DNA of 27,077 bases from an uncultured Oscillospiraceae bacterium (GCA_934539585.1 CAKTCT010000035.1:1-27077); one strand, 5' to 3'. Shown: positions 1 through 8,124, counted from the first letter of the stretch. Notes: a model not told the origin generated them from the sequence alone. A program made the numbers and translations.

Positions 1-370
1 GGGGAACCCCTTGATAGGGTTCCCCCACGAAAAAACGTCCCACCGGGACGTTTTTTCTCCCCTTCCTGATCTTTTGGGATCATTAGAGGGATTTCGCCCT
101 CTGAGGAGGGCGAGGAGGGGCGCTGCCCCTCCACCCTGCCAGCCTTTTGAAAAAGGCTGGACCGAAAACTTTCTTGTGCTGGCGGGCAGGCAGTACAACC
201 TTCGGGCCGCTCAAATCGTCGCCGCGCAGCCTGTCGCGCGGCTACCAGAATTTGACGCGAGGACGACCGCCGCGGCGTCATGGGAGCGGCGGCTCGCCGC
301 ACTTTTGAAAAAGGCGGGCGAAAACTTTGTTTGTGCTGACGGGCAGGCAGTACAGCCTTCGGGCCGCTTC
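1..370 (-). repeat. Dispersed multi-hairpin repeat, copy A
   Basis: This is a full-length copy of the repeat family also found at 13013-13203 and 26769-27077, here read on the minus strand away from the flavoprotein gene. From the left edge it holds a 25-nt inverted repeat (1-25), a 12-bp hairpin (30-56, arms AAAAAACGTCCC/GGGACGTTTTTT), an invariant linker (60-78), and hairpins at 95-112, 114-132 and 139-160. A second block at 217-300 (hairpins 221-242 and 286-300) is shared only with copy D. Positions 301-370 repeat the 142-212 segment directly, including the phrases GGGCAGGCAGTACA and CTTCGGGCCGCT. The 30-56 hairpin could also end transcription of the minus-strand operon. The function is unknown to me. 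The repeat nature is directly visible; the structural role is inferred from stem covariation. Confidence 0.9.
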
Positions 371-2347
371 TTACTCCCGCAGCCCCGCAGCCTCTAGCCG
401 CCGATTATACTCGTTCCACACATTCTCAAACCAATCGTCGGTCTTGGGCAGGGGCCGGATGGCCTGGAAATCGGAAGCAAACTGCTCCCCGTCCCACGCC
501 GTCCGGATCCAATCCTCCCGATGGGAACCGTTTCCGGGCAGATAGCGGTACGCCTCCAGCTCCTCCCCGGCCTTCATGCCGGGCATCTCCACCGCCTTGC
601 CGGAGGGATCGGCCAGCAGCGCCGCGCCCCGGCTGAGACAGGCTTTCCCCGTCAGCGCCATGGCCGACAGCATGGCCCGCTGCACCAGCAGCATATCCCG
701 GTTCTTAAAGGCAAAGGGCAGGTCCAGAGGGCTCCTGGCCCCGTTCTCCCCGAAGAAGCCCCGGAAGGCCCCTTCCAGCTCCCCGGCCAGTTCTTCCATG
801 GCCTTGGGGTCCCGGATGTGAGCGGCATACAGGCTCATCTTCTGCTGGAAATGCTTCCGCCCGGCCGCCAGATCGGTGTCGCCGCCCCGGAGCAGCTCCT
901 CCATCCGGGCAAACGTCTCCCGGACCGCCTCTGCCGCAGCGCCCTCCAGTTCCTCGGCAGGAACCGGCTTTCTGGGCGAAAACGCAATGTGCTCCGCGGC
1001 CCGGAGGGACCCCACCTGGGTGGAGTTCAGCGCCGAACCGCCGGGCCGGGTGACGCCGAAGGTCCCGGCGGCCTCACCGGCCACATACAGCCCGGGGACC
1101 GTGCTCTGCCAGTCGCAGTCCACGGCCAGACCGCCGTTGTTGTGCTGGGCGCAGACGCTGACCTCCAGCGGCTCCTTGTACAGATCGATGTCGTGGGCGG
1201 CATAGAGCTCGATGGCCTTGCGGTTCATCTTTTCCAGCCGGGCGATGGGCGTCGCCATCAGCGCCCCGGACCGCTCCAGATAGTTCCGGGTCTCCTCGGA
1301 AAGCCCGCCGAAGCCGTTTTCCAGCCCCTTGGGATCCTGCCGGAAGTCCATGAACACCCGATTCCCCTTGTGGAACACCTCGTGGTGGACGATGATGTCG
1401 ATGATGGAGGACCCGGCGATCTTGTTGGTGTCGAAAGGCCACTGGTAGCCCTTGAGAAAGACCATGTCCAGGGCCTGCTCCGGCTTCTCGAAATATTCCG
1501 TCAGGAATTCCCGCTCATTGCCCTGGGAGTCCACGGCAATATACCGGGGCAGCACCTGCTGATAGGTCCCGGACACGTTCCAGCGGAACTTGGTAGAGGC
1601 CAGCCCGTACTGCCACTCCTGGATGTTGCAGGCCGCGGCTCCGGCTTCCAGGGCCATGCCGGTCATGCCGGTCTGGCTCTCGGGATAGACCGATGCGTCG
1701 TAGGCAATGGCCGGGCCGCCGGTAGCCAGAATCACCTGGTTGCACCGGAACACCGTCAGCCCCCAGTCGTCCTCCGAAAGCCGGTTCTTGTCAATGGCCG
1801 CCACGCCGACAATGCGGCCGTTCTCCTTGATGAGCTTCACCGCCTCCATGCCGTCGTAGATGCAGATGCCCTTGCGGAGCACCGACGCCTCCAGCTTTTC
1901 GGTCATGATCTTGGAGGTCAGCGGCCCGCAGGAGGTGGCCCGCTGCCGGGGATCGTGGTCGGTCTTGTAGCCCACGTACTCCCCGTACCGGTTGGTGGGG
2001 AACGGAACGCCCAGGTTCACCAGCTTCATAAAGGACCGGACGGACCCCGCCGCCTCGGCCAGAGCCGTATCCCCGTTGACGCTGCCCCCCTGGAACAGGT
2101 TGTCCGCCAGCTCATAGATGCTGTCCGCCCCGTCGGAGCAGAGGGAGAGCTTGTAGTAGGTCTGCTTGTCGCTTCCCGTGTTCCGGGAGGTGCCCATGTT
2201 GACGCCCTCGGTGAGGATGGCCACGTCGGTGCGGCCCAGGTCATAGAGGGTGTCGGCGGCGTTGAAGCCGGCGCACCCGGTGCCGATGACCAGGGTGTCC
2301 AGGGCGATGACCGCGGCCTTCTGTCCGCCGAAATCGATAAATTTCAC
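371..2347 (-). CDS. Fumarate-reductase-like FAD-binding oxidoreductase
   Basis: This 658-residue soluble flavoprotein belongs to the succinate dehydrogenase/fumarate reductase flavoprotein superfamily. Near the N-terminus is the dinucleotide-binding motif GTGCAG (about residues 22-27). Near residues 420-455 is the second FAD-contact region, with GLYVAGEAAG followed by ALNSTQVGSLRAAE, preceded by a HNNGGLAVD stretch typical of the superfamily. There is no signal peptide, Tat motif, haem site or FMN-attachment domain, so it probably acts in the cytoplasm with another redox partner. The start is GTG at 2347, behind GAAAGGGAAACGGCT. It lies 18 bp downstream of the dehydrogenase gene and is the last gene of a three-gene minus-strand operon with an old-yellow-enzyme homologue. 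The substrate cannot be told from the sequence; a reductase for an unsaturated or oxo compound is inferred from its neighbours. Confidence 0.88.
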   Translation of the reverse strand: MKFIDFGGQKAAVIALDTLVIGTGCAGFNAADTLYDLGRTDVAILTEGVNMGTSRNTGSDKQTYYKLSLCSDGADSIYELADNLFQGGSVNGDTALAEAAGSVRSFMKLVNLGVPFPTNRYGEYVGYKTDHDPRQRATSCGPLTSKIMTEKLEASVLRKGICIYDGMEAVKLIKENGRIVGVAAIDKNRLSEDDWGLTVFRCNQVILATGGPAIAYDASVYPESQTGMTGMALEAGAAACNIQEWQYGLASTKFRWNVSGTYQQVLPRYIAVDSQGNEREFLTEYFEKPEQALDMVFLKGYQWPFDTNKIAGSSIIDIIVHHEVFHKGNRVFMDFRQDPKGLENGFGGLSEETRNYLERSGALMATPIARLEKMNRKAIELYAAHDIDLYKEPLEVSVCAQHNNGGLAVDCDWQSTVPGLYVAGEAAGTFGVTRPGGSALNSTQVGSLRAAEHIAFSPRKPVPAEELEGAAAEAVRETFARMEELLRGGDTDLAAGRKHFQQKMSLYAAHIRDPKAMEELAGELEGAFRGFFGENGARSPLDLPFAFKNRDMLLVQRAMLSAMALTGKACLSRGAALLADPSGKAVEMPGMKAGEELEAYRYLPGNGSHREDWIRTAWDGEQFASDFQAIRPLPKTDDWFENVWNEYNRRLEAAGLRE

Positions 2348-2365
2348 AGCCGTTTCCCTTTCCGC

Positions 2366-3136
2366 TTACAGCCGCTGGATGTGGAAGCCGCCGTCGGCGT
2401 TGAGCACGGTGCCGGTGCCGAAGTCCAGGAGCCCGGAGCAGGCGGCGGAGACGCAGTTGGCCACGTCCTCGGGCTGGCCGAACCGCCGGATGGGGGTCAC
2501 GCCTTCGGAGATGAGCTTCTCGTATTTTTCCTTGACCACAGCGGTCATGTCGGTCATGATGATGCCGGGCCGCACCTCAAATACGGAAATGCCCTCCTCG
2601 GCCAGACGGTCGGCAAAGAGCTTCGTCACCATGGAGATGCCCGCCTTGGACATGCAGTACTCGCCCCGGCTCACGGAAGAAGTGTAGGAGGACATGGAGG
2701 CGATGTTGACGATGTGGGGGTTGTAGTCCGGCAGACCCGCCTTTTTCATGGCGATCATCCGCCTGGCCCCGGCCTGGCACATGAAGAAGGTGCCCTCCAG
2801 ATTGATGCGGAGCAGCCGCTCCACGCTTTCCACGGTGGTCTCCAGGATGTCCAGCCGCTGCCTGCAGGCCACGCCCGCGTTGTTGACCAGGGCGTCGATG
2901 CGGCCGTACTTCTCGGCCACGGCGTCCATCAGGGCCTCCCGGTCCTCGGGAACGGAGATGTCGCAGCGGAAGTAATCCGCCTCGCCGTGCTGGTTCAGCT
3001 CCGCCAGCAGGTCCTTGACCTCCTCTTTCTCCACCACGTCGCAGAGCACGGCGGTGTAGCCGTCGCTCATGAGCTTCTTCACAGTAGCCAGGCCGATGCC
3101 CCGGCGGGAACCCGTAACGATTGCGATCTTTTTCAT
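2366..3136 (-). CDS. Short-chain dehydrogenase/reductase (SDR, FabG-like)
   Basis: This is a 256-residue classical SDR, the usual length for the family. It shows the cofactor motif TGSRRGIG (residues 9-16), the structural NNAG motif (85-88), a catalytic serine in NIASMSS (about Ser147) and the YCMSK motif giving Tyr160 and Lys164. Such enzymes interconvert alcohols and ketones with NAD(P)H in the cytoplasm. An acidic residue after the second strand (Asp in LCDVV) favours NAD(H) by family knowledge. The start at 3136 is preferred over a longer frame because TAAGGAGGAATT sits just upstream. It lies 57 bp after the old-yellow-enzyme gene and 18 bp before the flavoprotein gene, so all three are probably co-transcribed. 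It is often annotated 3-oxoacyl-ACP reductase, but the context suggests a catabolic or biotransformation role instead. Confidence 0.9.
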   Translation of the reverse strand: MKKIAIVTGSRRGIGLATVKKLMSDGYTAVLCDVVEKEEVKDLLAELNQHGEADYFRCDISVPEDREALMDAVAEKYGRIDALVNNAGVACRQRLDILETTVESVERLLRINLEGTFFMCQAGARRMIAMKKAGLPDYNPHIVNIASMSSYTSSVSRGEYCMSKAGISMVTKLFADRLAEEGISVFEVRPGIIMTDMTAVVKEKYEKLISEGVTPIRRFGQPEDVANCVSAACSGLLDFGTGTVLNADGGFHIQRL

Positions 3137-3193
3137 AACAAATTCCTCCTTATGTTGTTTGTCTGACACCCGCCGGAACCCCGGCGGCAGTGT

Positions 3194-4519
3194 TTATACC
3201 CGTTTTTCCTTGCTGTTGACATTTTCCTGATAGAGCTTGGTGTACACCGAATCCCGGATCACGCAGCCCGCCATGGAGCCGAACCGCATGAGCTGGGTGC
3301 ACTTGCCGCAGGTGATGCAGCACTTCTTAGGGTCCAGCTCCCGGCCCGCCAGAACCTCCTGGGGGAAGTCCGGGTAGGCAAAGGCCATCCGCCCGAAGCC
3401 CGCCATGCGGAAGTAGCCCTGTTCAATGGCTCCCGCGGCCATTTCCGGAGCAAACTGCCGCAGATAGGTCAGCCCGGAGCCGATGAGGGTCAGGTCCGGA
3501 TAGGCGTCCTGAATGGTCTTGGTGCAGTCGAGCATCCGGGCCACGCCCACCAGGGGGTCCTCCGGGGACTCGTAGGGCTGGATGTCGGCGGGACGGTTGA
3601 CGTGGGGGTTGAAGTAGGGATTGCCGATGGTGATGTCAATCAGCTGCAAGCCCAGCTCCTTGTGGAGGATTCCCACCAGCTTCAGCGGCTCGGAAAGGTC
3701 GGGGGTCAGCCCGCCGTCCTTGGAAACGCCGAAGCCGTTGGGATAAGGGAACCCGTCGTAGATGTTCAGCCGGGAGGTGATCATGAAGTCCGGCGAAACG
3801 GAAGCCTTTGCCGCCTGGATGGACTCCCGGAGGAACCGGGTGCGGTTCTCGAAGCTGCCTCCGAAGTCGCCGGGCCGCTCGTAAGCGGACAGCAGCTCAC
3901 AGCCCAGGTACCGGTGGCAGGACTTGATGTCCACGCCGTCGAACCCGGCTCTTTCCGCCAGATGGGCCGCCTCGCCCATCCGCTCCACCAGCCGCCGGAG
4001 GTAGTCGTCGGTAACGATCCGGTCCGACGGAATGGGATGGTCCTTCTCGAAAATGGGGTTGTTGTAGGCAATCAGCGGCTCCGGAACGCCGTGGGGCTTG
4101 CTGTACCGCCCGGAGTGGGTGGCCTGCATGATGATCACCGGCGCAAAGCCGTTTTTCTTCATGGAGCGCTCCCGGATGCGGTCCACCATGGCCTTCAGCG
4201 CGTCCAGGCTCTCCTCATGGACCCACAGCTGCCGGGGATTGGCGCGGCCCTCCTCCCAGACGGCGGTGGCCTCCTCCCAGATGAGCCCCGCGCCGCTTTC
4301 GGCGAACTTGTCGTACCGCCGAAGGGTCAGCTCGCCGGGCTTGCCGTCGGCGGTGCCGTCGCAGCCCTCCATGGGCTGGATGGCCATGCGGTTGGGGATT
4401 TCCTTCCCCCCGACCACCAGCTTTTCCTTCAGAACGGCGGCGTTTTCCGCAAAGGGCAAGGAAACTTGCTGTTTGGCAGCCGCCTCCCGGACCTCGTCGA
4501 TGGATTTGTAATGGAACAT
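3194..4519 (-). CDS. Old-yellow-enzyme family NADH:flavin oxidoreductase with Fe-S motif
   Basis: This 441-residue protein has an FMN-binding TIM barrel of the old yellow enzyme family. The barrel carries the signature region SCHRYLGCELLSAYERPGDFGGSFENRTRF (about residues 200-229) and a late phosphate-binding segment (LIGSGL). At the C-terminus are cysteines C401, C404, C407 and C419, arranged CxxCxxCx11C, close to the 4Fe-4S site of the 2,4-dienoyl-CoA reductase/BaiCD group. The extra C-terminal FAD/NAD domain of dienoyl-CoA reductase is missing, so it resembles only the first half of that enzyme and needs an electron donor. Family members reduce activated C=C bonds. Start 4519 follows CAGGAGGAGATGGC. 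The frame stays open upstream to 5197, but that part is antisense to the next gene. It is first in the minus-strand operon and has a promoter at 4603-4631. Confidence 0.9.
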   Translation of the reverse strand: MFHYKSIDEVREAAAKQQVSLPFAENAAVLKEKLVVGGKEIPNRMAIQPMEGCDGTADGKPGELTLRRYDKFAESGAGLIWEEATAVWEEGRANPRQLWVHEESLDALKAMVDRIRERSMKKNGFAPVIIMQATHSGRYSKPHGVPEPLIAYNNPIFEKDHPIPSDRIVTDDYLRRLVERMGEAAHLAERAGFDGVDIKSCHRYLGCELLSAYERPGDFGGSFENRTRFLRESIQAAKASVSPDFMITSRLNIYDGFPYPNGFGVSKDGGLTPDLSEPLKLVGILHKELGLQLIDITIGNPYFNPHVNRPADIQPYESPEDPLVGVARMLDCTKTIQDAYPDLTLIGSGLTYLRQFAPEMAAGAIEQGYFRMAGFGRMAFAYPDFPQEVLAGRELDPKKCCITCGKCTQLMRFGSMAGCVIRDSVYTKLYQENVNSKEKRV

Positions 4520-4602
4520 GCCATCTCCTCCTGTTTTTGTAATTCGTAAAAAATTTGTGGAAACTCTCTTGTTTCTGCTTTTCATTTCCTTGCTTTTATG
4601 AT

Positions 4603-4631
4603 AGAATAAAAAATAAGAAAATTGTCGGCAA
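4603..4631 (-). promoter_or_regulatory. Promoter for the old-yellow-enzyme operon
   Basis: Read on the minus strand, TTGCCG (4626-4631) and TATTCT (4603-4608) are separated by exactly 17 bp. Both are two mismatches or fewer from the sigma-A consensus. The predicted transcript starts about 75 nt upstream of the start codon at 4519. Confidence 0.5.
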
Positions 4632-4744
4632 TTGTTTGGGAATGATATGTAGAATTTGCGGTTTTTTGAAATTTCCCTTTTCAGAAGCGCAAAATTTGCA
4701 TATCCTTCCGCAAAAAAAGCCAACAAAAATTCCCGCCGCTGGGG

Positions 4745-4750
4745 TATGAT
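4745..4750 (+). promoter_or_regulatory. Candidate -10 box for the fusion gene, no good -35
   Basis: TATGAT lies about 50 nt before the start codon at 4799. The position 17 bp upstream has no TTGACA-like hexamer. A strong -10 with a missing -35 is what one expects of an activator-dependent promoter, which fits the adjacent AraC-type gene. Confidence 0.35.
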
Positions 4751-4798
4751 GGTGGTAGCACAGTCGATCCGACATTTTGACAGAAAGGGTGCTCGATC

Positions 4799-6544
4799 AT
4801 GAAAACAGGAATGACCTCCGTTACCTTCCGGAAAAAGTCTCTGGAGGAAATCGTTGCCATCGTAAAAAAAGCCGGCCTCACCGGCATTGAATGGGGCGGA
4901 GACGTCCACGTCCCCGCAGGCGACACCGCCGCCGCCCAGAAAGCCAAAGCCCTCTGCAAGGAAGCCGGCCTGGAGATTCTCTCCTACGGCTCCTACTTCT
5001 ACGCCGGCGAAGGCGAAGACTTCGCCCCCGTCCTGGCCTCGGCCAAAGCCCTGGGCGCACCGGTGATCCGCATCTGGGCCGGGCGCAAGACCTATGAAAA
5101 CAGCACCCCCGAGGAATTCGCCGCCCTGGCCGCCCGCATCCGCGCCGCCGGAGAACTGGCCGCCGCCGAGGGCATCCGCATCGGCTTTGAATACCACCGT
5201 GGCACCGCCACCCAGACCAAGGAAGGCGCCGCGGCCCTCCTGAAGGCCGTCAACCTGGAAAACGTCGGCTGCTACTGGCAGCCCAACCCCGACGTGACCT
5301 TTGAGGAGCAGTTAAGCGAGCTCCGCACCCTGGCCCCCTGGCTCCTGAACATCCACGTCTTCTATTGGACCGCCGGAAATGAAATGCACCTCCTGAGCGA
5401 AGGCAAATCCACCTGGGACGCCTATCTCGCCGAGATCCGCAAAATCGCCGGCCGCCACGACCTCATTATGGAATTCGTCAAGGGCGAAGACGACCAGGTC
5501 TTCTTAGATGACGCCGCCGCCCTGAACTCCTGGGTCAAAAAGCCCGCCGCCGTCTTTTTAAACAACGGCAATAGCTGGCTGTGGAAGGTCTACGACGCGC
5601 AGAACCTTGCCCTCCTGGATGAAATGGTGAATCTTCCCCGCACCGTCGTCACCGCCCAGAACCTGGAGGAGAACCGGGAACTTCTTGCCAACGCCGAATA
5701 CGCCTTCTCCACCTGGGGCATGCCCACTCTGACCGAGGAGCAGATCGCCGAGTACCTTCCCAAGCTGAAAACCGTCTTCTACGCCGCCGGCTCGGTCCAG
5801 TACTTCGCCCGTCCCTTCCTGAACCGGGGCGTCCGGGTCTTCAGCGCCTGGGCCGCCAATGGGATCCCCGTGGCGGAATACGCCGTGGCCCAGATCATCC
5901 TGGCCAACAAAGGCTACTTCCAGGGCGTCCGCCGGGAGCGGAGCGGCGGCCGCCAGCCCAGCGTCGACTACTGCTACACCCTCCCCTGCAACTACCGCAT
6001 CAAGGTGGGCGTCCTGGGCGCAGGCATGATCGGCTCCCTGGTCTGCCGGATGCTGAAAGCCTACGATGTGGAGGTTCTGGTCTACGATCCCTTCGCCAGC
6101 GACGAAAAGCTGGCGGACCTGGGCGCGAAACGGGCCACCCTGGACGAGATTTTCTCCCAGTGCCAGACCATTTCCTGCCACATCGCCAACCTCCCCTCCA
6201 CCGTGGGGATGCTGACCTACGAGCACTTCTCCAGAATGAAACCCAACGCCACCTTTGTCAACACCGGCCGCGGCGCCCAGGTGGTGGAGCCGGACCTGAT
6301 CCGCGCCCTGAAAGAGGTCCCCACCCGGACCGCCCTTCTGGACGTGACCTTCCCCGAGCCCCCCGAAGCCGACAGCCCCTTCTGGACCATGGACAACGTC
6401 TTCCTGACCCCTCACCTGGCCGGCAGCCTTGGCCAGGAAGTGGCCCGGATGGGCGCGTACATGGCGGAGGAATACAGCCGCGTAGCCGCAGGCGAGGCCC
6501 CCAAGTGGGAGGTCTCCCTGAAAATGCTGGAGACCATGGCATAA
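4799..6544 (+). CDS. Fusion: sugar isomerase-like TIM barrel + D-2-hydroxyacid dehydrogenase
   Basis: One uninterrupted 581-residue frame joins two enzymes. Residues 1 to about 247 are a xylose-isomerase-like (AP endonuclease 2 fold) TIM barrel with candidate metal/substrate residues E131 (FEYHRG), Q161 (CYWQPN), H186 (NIHVF) and E225 (IMEF). Residues from about 251 to 581 are a complete D-2-hydroxyacid dehydrogenase: nucleotide motif G407-A-G-M-I-G412, catalytic-type R491 (NTGRGA), E520 (FPEPP) and H539 (TPHLAGS). No internal ribosome site or start is visible at the junction, so I see a real fusion, not two genes. The start ATG follows AGAAAGGGTGCTCGATC. The AraC-type gene follows immediately. 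A plausible role is isomerising or epimerising a sugar or sugar acid and oxidising or reducing the product with NAD(H); the substrate is unknown. Confidence 0.88.
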   Translation: MKTGMTSVTFRKKSLEEIVAIVKKAGLTGIEWGGDVHVPAGDTAAAQKAKALCKEAGLEILSYGSYFYAGEGEDFAPVLASAKALGAPVIRIWAGRKTYENSTPEEFAALAARIRAAGELAAAEGIRIGFEYHRGTATQTKEGAAALLKAVNLENVGCYWQPNPDVTFEEQLSELRTLAPWLLNIHVFYWTAGNEMHLLSEGKSTWDAYLAEIRKIAGRHDLIMEFVKGEDDQVFLDDAAALNSWVKKPAAVFLNNGNSWLWKVYDAQNLALLDEMVNLPRTVVTAQNLEENRELLANAEYAFSTWGMPTLTEEQIAEYLPKLKTVFYAAGSVQYFARPFLNRGVRVFSAWAANGIPVAEYAVAQIILANKGYFQGVRRERSGGRQPSVDYCYTLPCNYRIKVGVLGAGMIGSLVCRMLKAYDVEVLVYDPFASDEKLADLGAKRATLDEIFSQCQTISCHIANLPSTVGMLTYEHFSRMKPNATFVNTGRGAQVVEPDLIRALKEVPTRTALLDVTFPEPPEADSPFWTMDNVFLTPHLAGSLGQEVARMGAYMAEEYSRVAAGEAPKWEVSLKMLETMA

Positions 6545-6562
6545 TTGCCGGAAAGGACGACT

Positions 6563-7372
6563 ATGAGCCCCCTGATTTCCCAGATGCGTTTCAGCGACGT
6601 CGCCCAGCCCCCCCACAGCCATTATCACCTTTCCAGCGAGATGGTGTTCGTGGACTCCGGCGAAGCTCGCTTTGAGATCGACGACAAGGAATATCTGGCC
6701 CAAAGCGGCTCCATCGTCTTTATCACCAGCTTTGAACAGCACCAGGTGAACATCCAGACCACCCCCTACCGCCGCTACTTCGCCATTGTCAACGCCATGG
6801 AGGTGGAGCGCGCCTTCCCGGCCTCCGCTCTGCCCTCCATTTTCCGGAACCGCCCCAGCGGCTTCTGCCACTGCGTGGACCTTTCCCCGGAGGGAGACTA
6901 CCCCCGGCAGCTCTTCCGGCGGCTCCAGGCGGAGTTCGACTCCCAGCTTCCCCGCAGCGACCAGATGGTCCGCTCCATCCTGGAGCAGATTCTCATCCTG
7001 GTCTCCCGGGCCGCCCCCCAGGACTTCGCCTTCCGGGAGGGCGCGCCCAACAGCCGGGTAGGCGAGATCCAGCGCTACATCGAGGCCCATTTCACCGAGG
7101 ACATCAAAATCTCCCAGCTGGCGGAGCAGTTCTTCTTAAACCACTGCTACCTGACCCACCTTTTCAAGGAACAGGTGGGATACAGCCCCAAGCAGTACAT
7201 CCTCCTGAACCGCCTCTCCTACGCCCAGGAGCTTTTAGAGACCACCCCCCTCCAGGTGGCCCAGATCGCCTTCATGTGCGGCTTCGGCGACGCCAACAAC
7301 TTCATCCGGGCCTTCCGGGAGTGGTACGGCGTCTCCCCCAACCAGTACCGGCAGAACCGGGCCCAAAAATAA
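6563..7372 (+). CDS. AraC family transcriptional regulator (cupin sensor + double HTH)
   Basis: This 269-residue regulator has an N-terminal cupin-type ligand domain (histidine-rich PPHSHYH near residue 20, then a glycine-rich beta region to about 90) and a C-terminal AraC/XylS DNA-binding domain (about 170-269). The first helix-turn-helix is around KISQLAEQFFLNHCYLTHLFKEQVG and the second around VAQIAFMCGFGDANNFIRAFREWYGVSPNQYR, the family signature. ATG at 6563 is chosen because GGAAAGGA lies 5-6 nt upstream; an upstream TTG in frame lacks a ribosome site. It begins 18 bp after the fusion gene and is probably co-transcribed with it. By family precedent it senses a sugar-like effector and activates the adjacent divergent promoters. 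Confidence 0.92.
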   Translation: MSPLISQMRFSDVAQPPHSHYHLSSEMVFVDSGEARFEIDDKEYLAQSGSIVFITSFEQHQVNIQTTPYRRYFAIVNAMEVERAFPASALPSIFRNRPSGFCHCVDLSPEGDYPRQLFRRLQAEFDSQLPRSDQMVRSILEQILILVSRAAPQDFAFREGAPNSRVGEIQRYIEAHFTEDIKISQLAEQFFLNHCYLTHLFKEQVGYSPKQYILLNRLSYAQELLETTPLQVAQIAFMCGFGDANNFIRAFREWYGVSPNQYRQNRAQK

Positions 7373-7424
7373 AAAAACGCGCCGCAGCAACGGAAAAAAT
7401 TCTCCGTGCCGCGGCGTTTTTCTG
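7371..7424. terminator. Bidirectional intrinsic terminator
   Basis: Between two convergent genes there is a GC-rich imperfect stem (outer CGCCGC/GCGGCG, inner ACGGA/TCCGT, A/T-rich loop). It is flanked by an A-run on the left and a T-run on the right, so it can terminate in both directions. Confidence 0.8.
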
Positions 7425-7425
7425 C

Positions 7426-8049
7426 TTATTCCACGCAGGTTCCGCCCCACTCCACCAGGGTGAAGCCCACCCGCTCCGTGGGGACCAGCTCCTGCTCCGG
7501 AACCTCCATCGGTTCCTCCAGCGCCTGATAGGCCATGAACACCCGGAGCACCGTGTCCGGCTCCGGCTCCACCTCCAAGGGCGCCGAATCCGTGTACGCC
7601 GCCCCCTGGAAGGCGATCAGATTGTAAGGATTCCCCTCCATTCTGGGCAGCCAGAAGACGATAAACTCGTTGTACTCCCGGGGAGTCAGCCCCAAAAGCG
7701 CCAGCTTTTCCTGGAGAAACTCCGCCGTGTCCTCCCCGGCCACCACGAACCCCTTGGAAAAGTCGTACTCCGCATCGGAGACGCCCTCCCAGAACAGATA
7801 GGAGTACTCCTTCCCGTCCATTTCCAGGGTCCCGTCCGGCTCCGCCGTCACGACCCATCCGTCGTTGTAGGCCGGATAGGTGGTGGTCAGCCGCCCCTGA
7901 TAGTCCAGCTTCACCGACACTTCCGCCGTCTCCTCGGGATACAGATACAGAACCGGCTTCTCGGTAAGGACCTCATCCTCGCAAGGCCCGCACCCGGAAA
8001 CTCCCGCCGCCAGCAAAACCGCCGCCAGAACCGCCAAAAAACGTTTCAT
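7426..8049 (-). CDS. Lipoprotein of unknown function (KPVLYLYP family)
   Basis: This 207-residue protein starts with a lipoprotein signal: KR, then a hydrophobic stretch to the lipobox VSGC with the modified cysteine at residue 20. It should be anchored to the outer face of the membrane. Right after the anchor is KPVLYLYPEE followed by a beta-rich VSVKLDYQG, a recurring start of secreted Clostridia proteins that I recognise only as a hypothetical family. The rest alternates short strands and an acidic loop, with no catalytic motif I can name. Start at 8049 follows CGGAGGATGTTGT. It is convergent with the AraC gene and separated from it by a terminator. It lies 75 bp downstream of the membrane-protein gene and may share its transcript. 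Confidence 0.8.
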   Translation of the reverse strand: MKRFLAVLAAVLLAAGVSGCGPCEDEVLTEKPVLYLYPEETAEVSVKLDYQGRLTTTYPAYNDGWVVTAEPDGTLEMDGKEYSYLFWEGVSDAEYDFSKGFVVAGEDTAEFLQEKLALLGLTPREYNEFIVFWLPRMEGNPYNLIAFQGAAYTDSAPLEVEPEPDTVLRVFMAYQALEEPMEVPEQELVPTERVGFTLVEWGGTCVE

Positions 8050-8124
8050 ACAACATCCTCCGTTCCGTAAATTCCCAGCCTCTATCTGAAACGTGTCCGA
8101 AAACGGAGATTCTGTTGCAAGCGC

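Larger units (their letters stand above)
4520..4798. promoter_or_regulatory. Divergent regulatory region between the two metabolic transcription units
   Basis: This 279-bp, unusually AT-rich gap separates the minus-strand reductase operon from the plus-strand fusion gene. It contains several A/T tracts, the palindrome GCAAAATTTGC (4689-4699) and the word TTTGCGG in opposite orientations (about 4655-4661 and 4708-4714). These are candidate operators for the AraC-type regulator encoded at 6563-7372. Promoter elements are listed separately. Confidence 0.6.

Noticed and set aside
11..397. Short frames beginning MIGFP in repeat copies A, B and D
   Set aside because: The first codons come from the terminal inverted repeat, but single-base indels between copies (for example GATACCC versus GATCCC) shift the frame while the hairpins stay paired. 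Structure, not peptide, is conserved.
521..3166. Very long open frame (881 codons) on the plus strand
   Set aside because: It is antisense to the flavoprotein and SDR genes, which have full family motifs. The translation is Pro/Gly/His/Arg-rich with no recognisable domain, as expected for shadows in high-GC DNA.
4520..5197. N-terminal extension of the old-yellow-enzyme gene
   Set aside because: It is antisense to the start of the fusion gene and rich in Gly, and the start at 4519 has a strong ribosome site and the usual family N-terminus.
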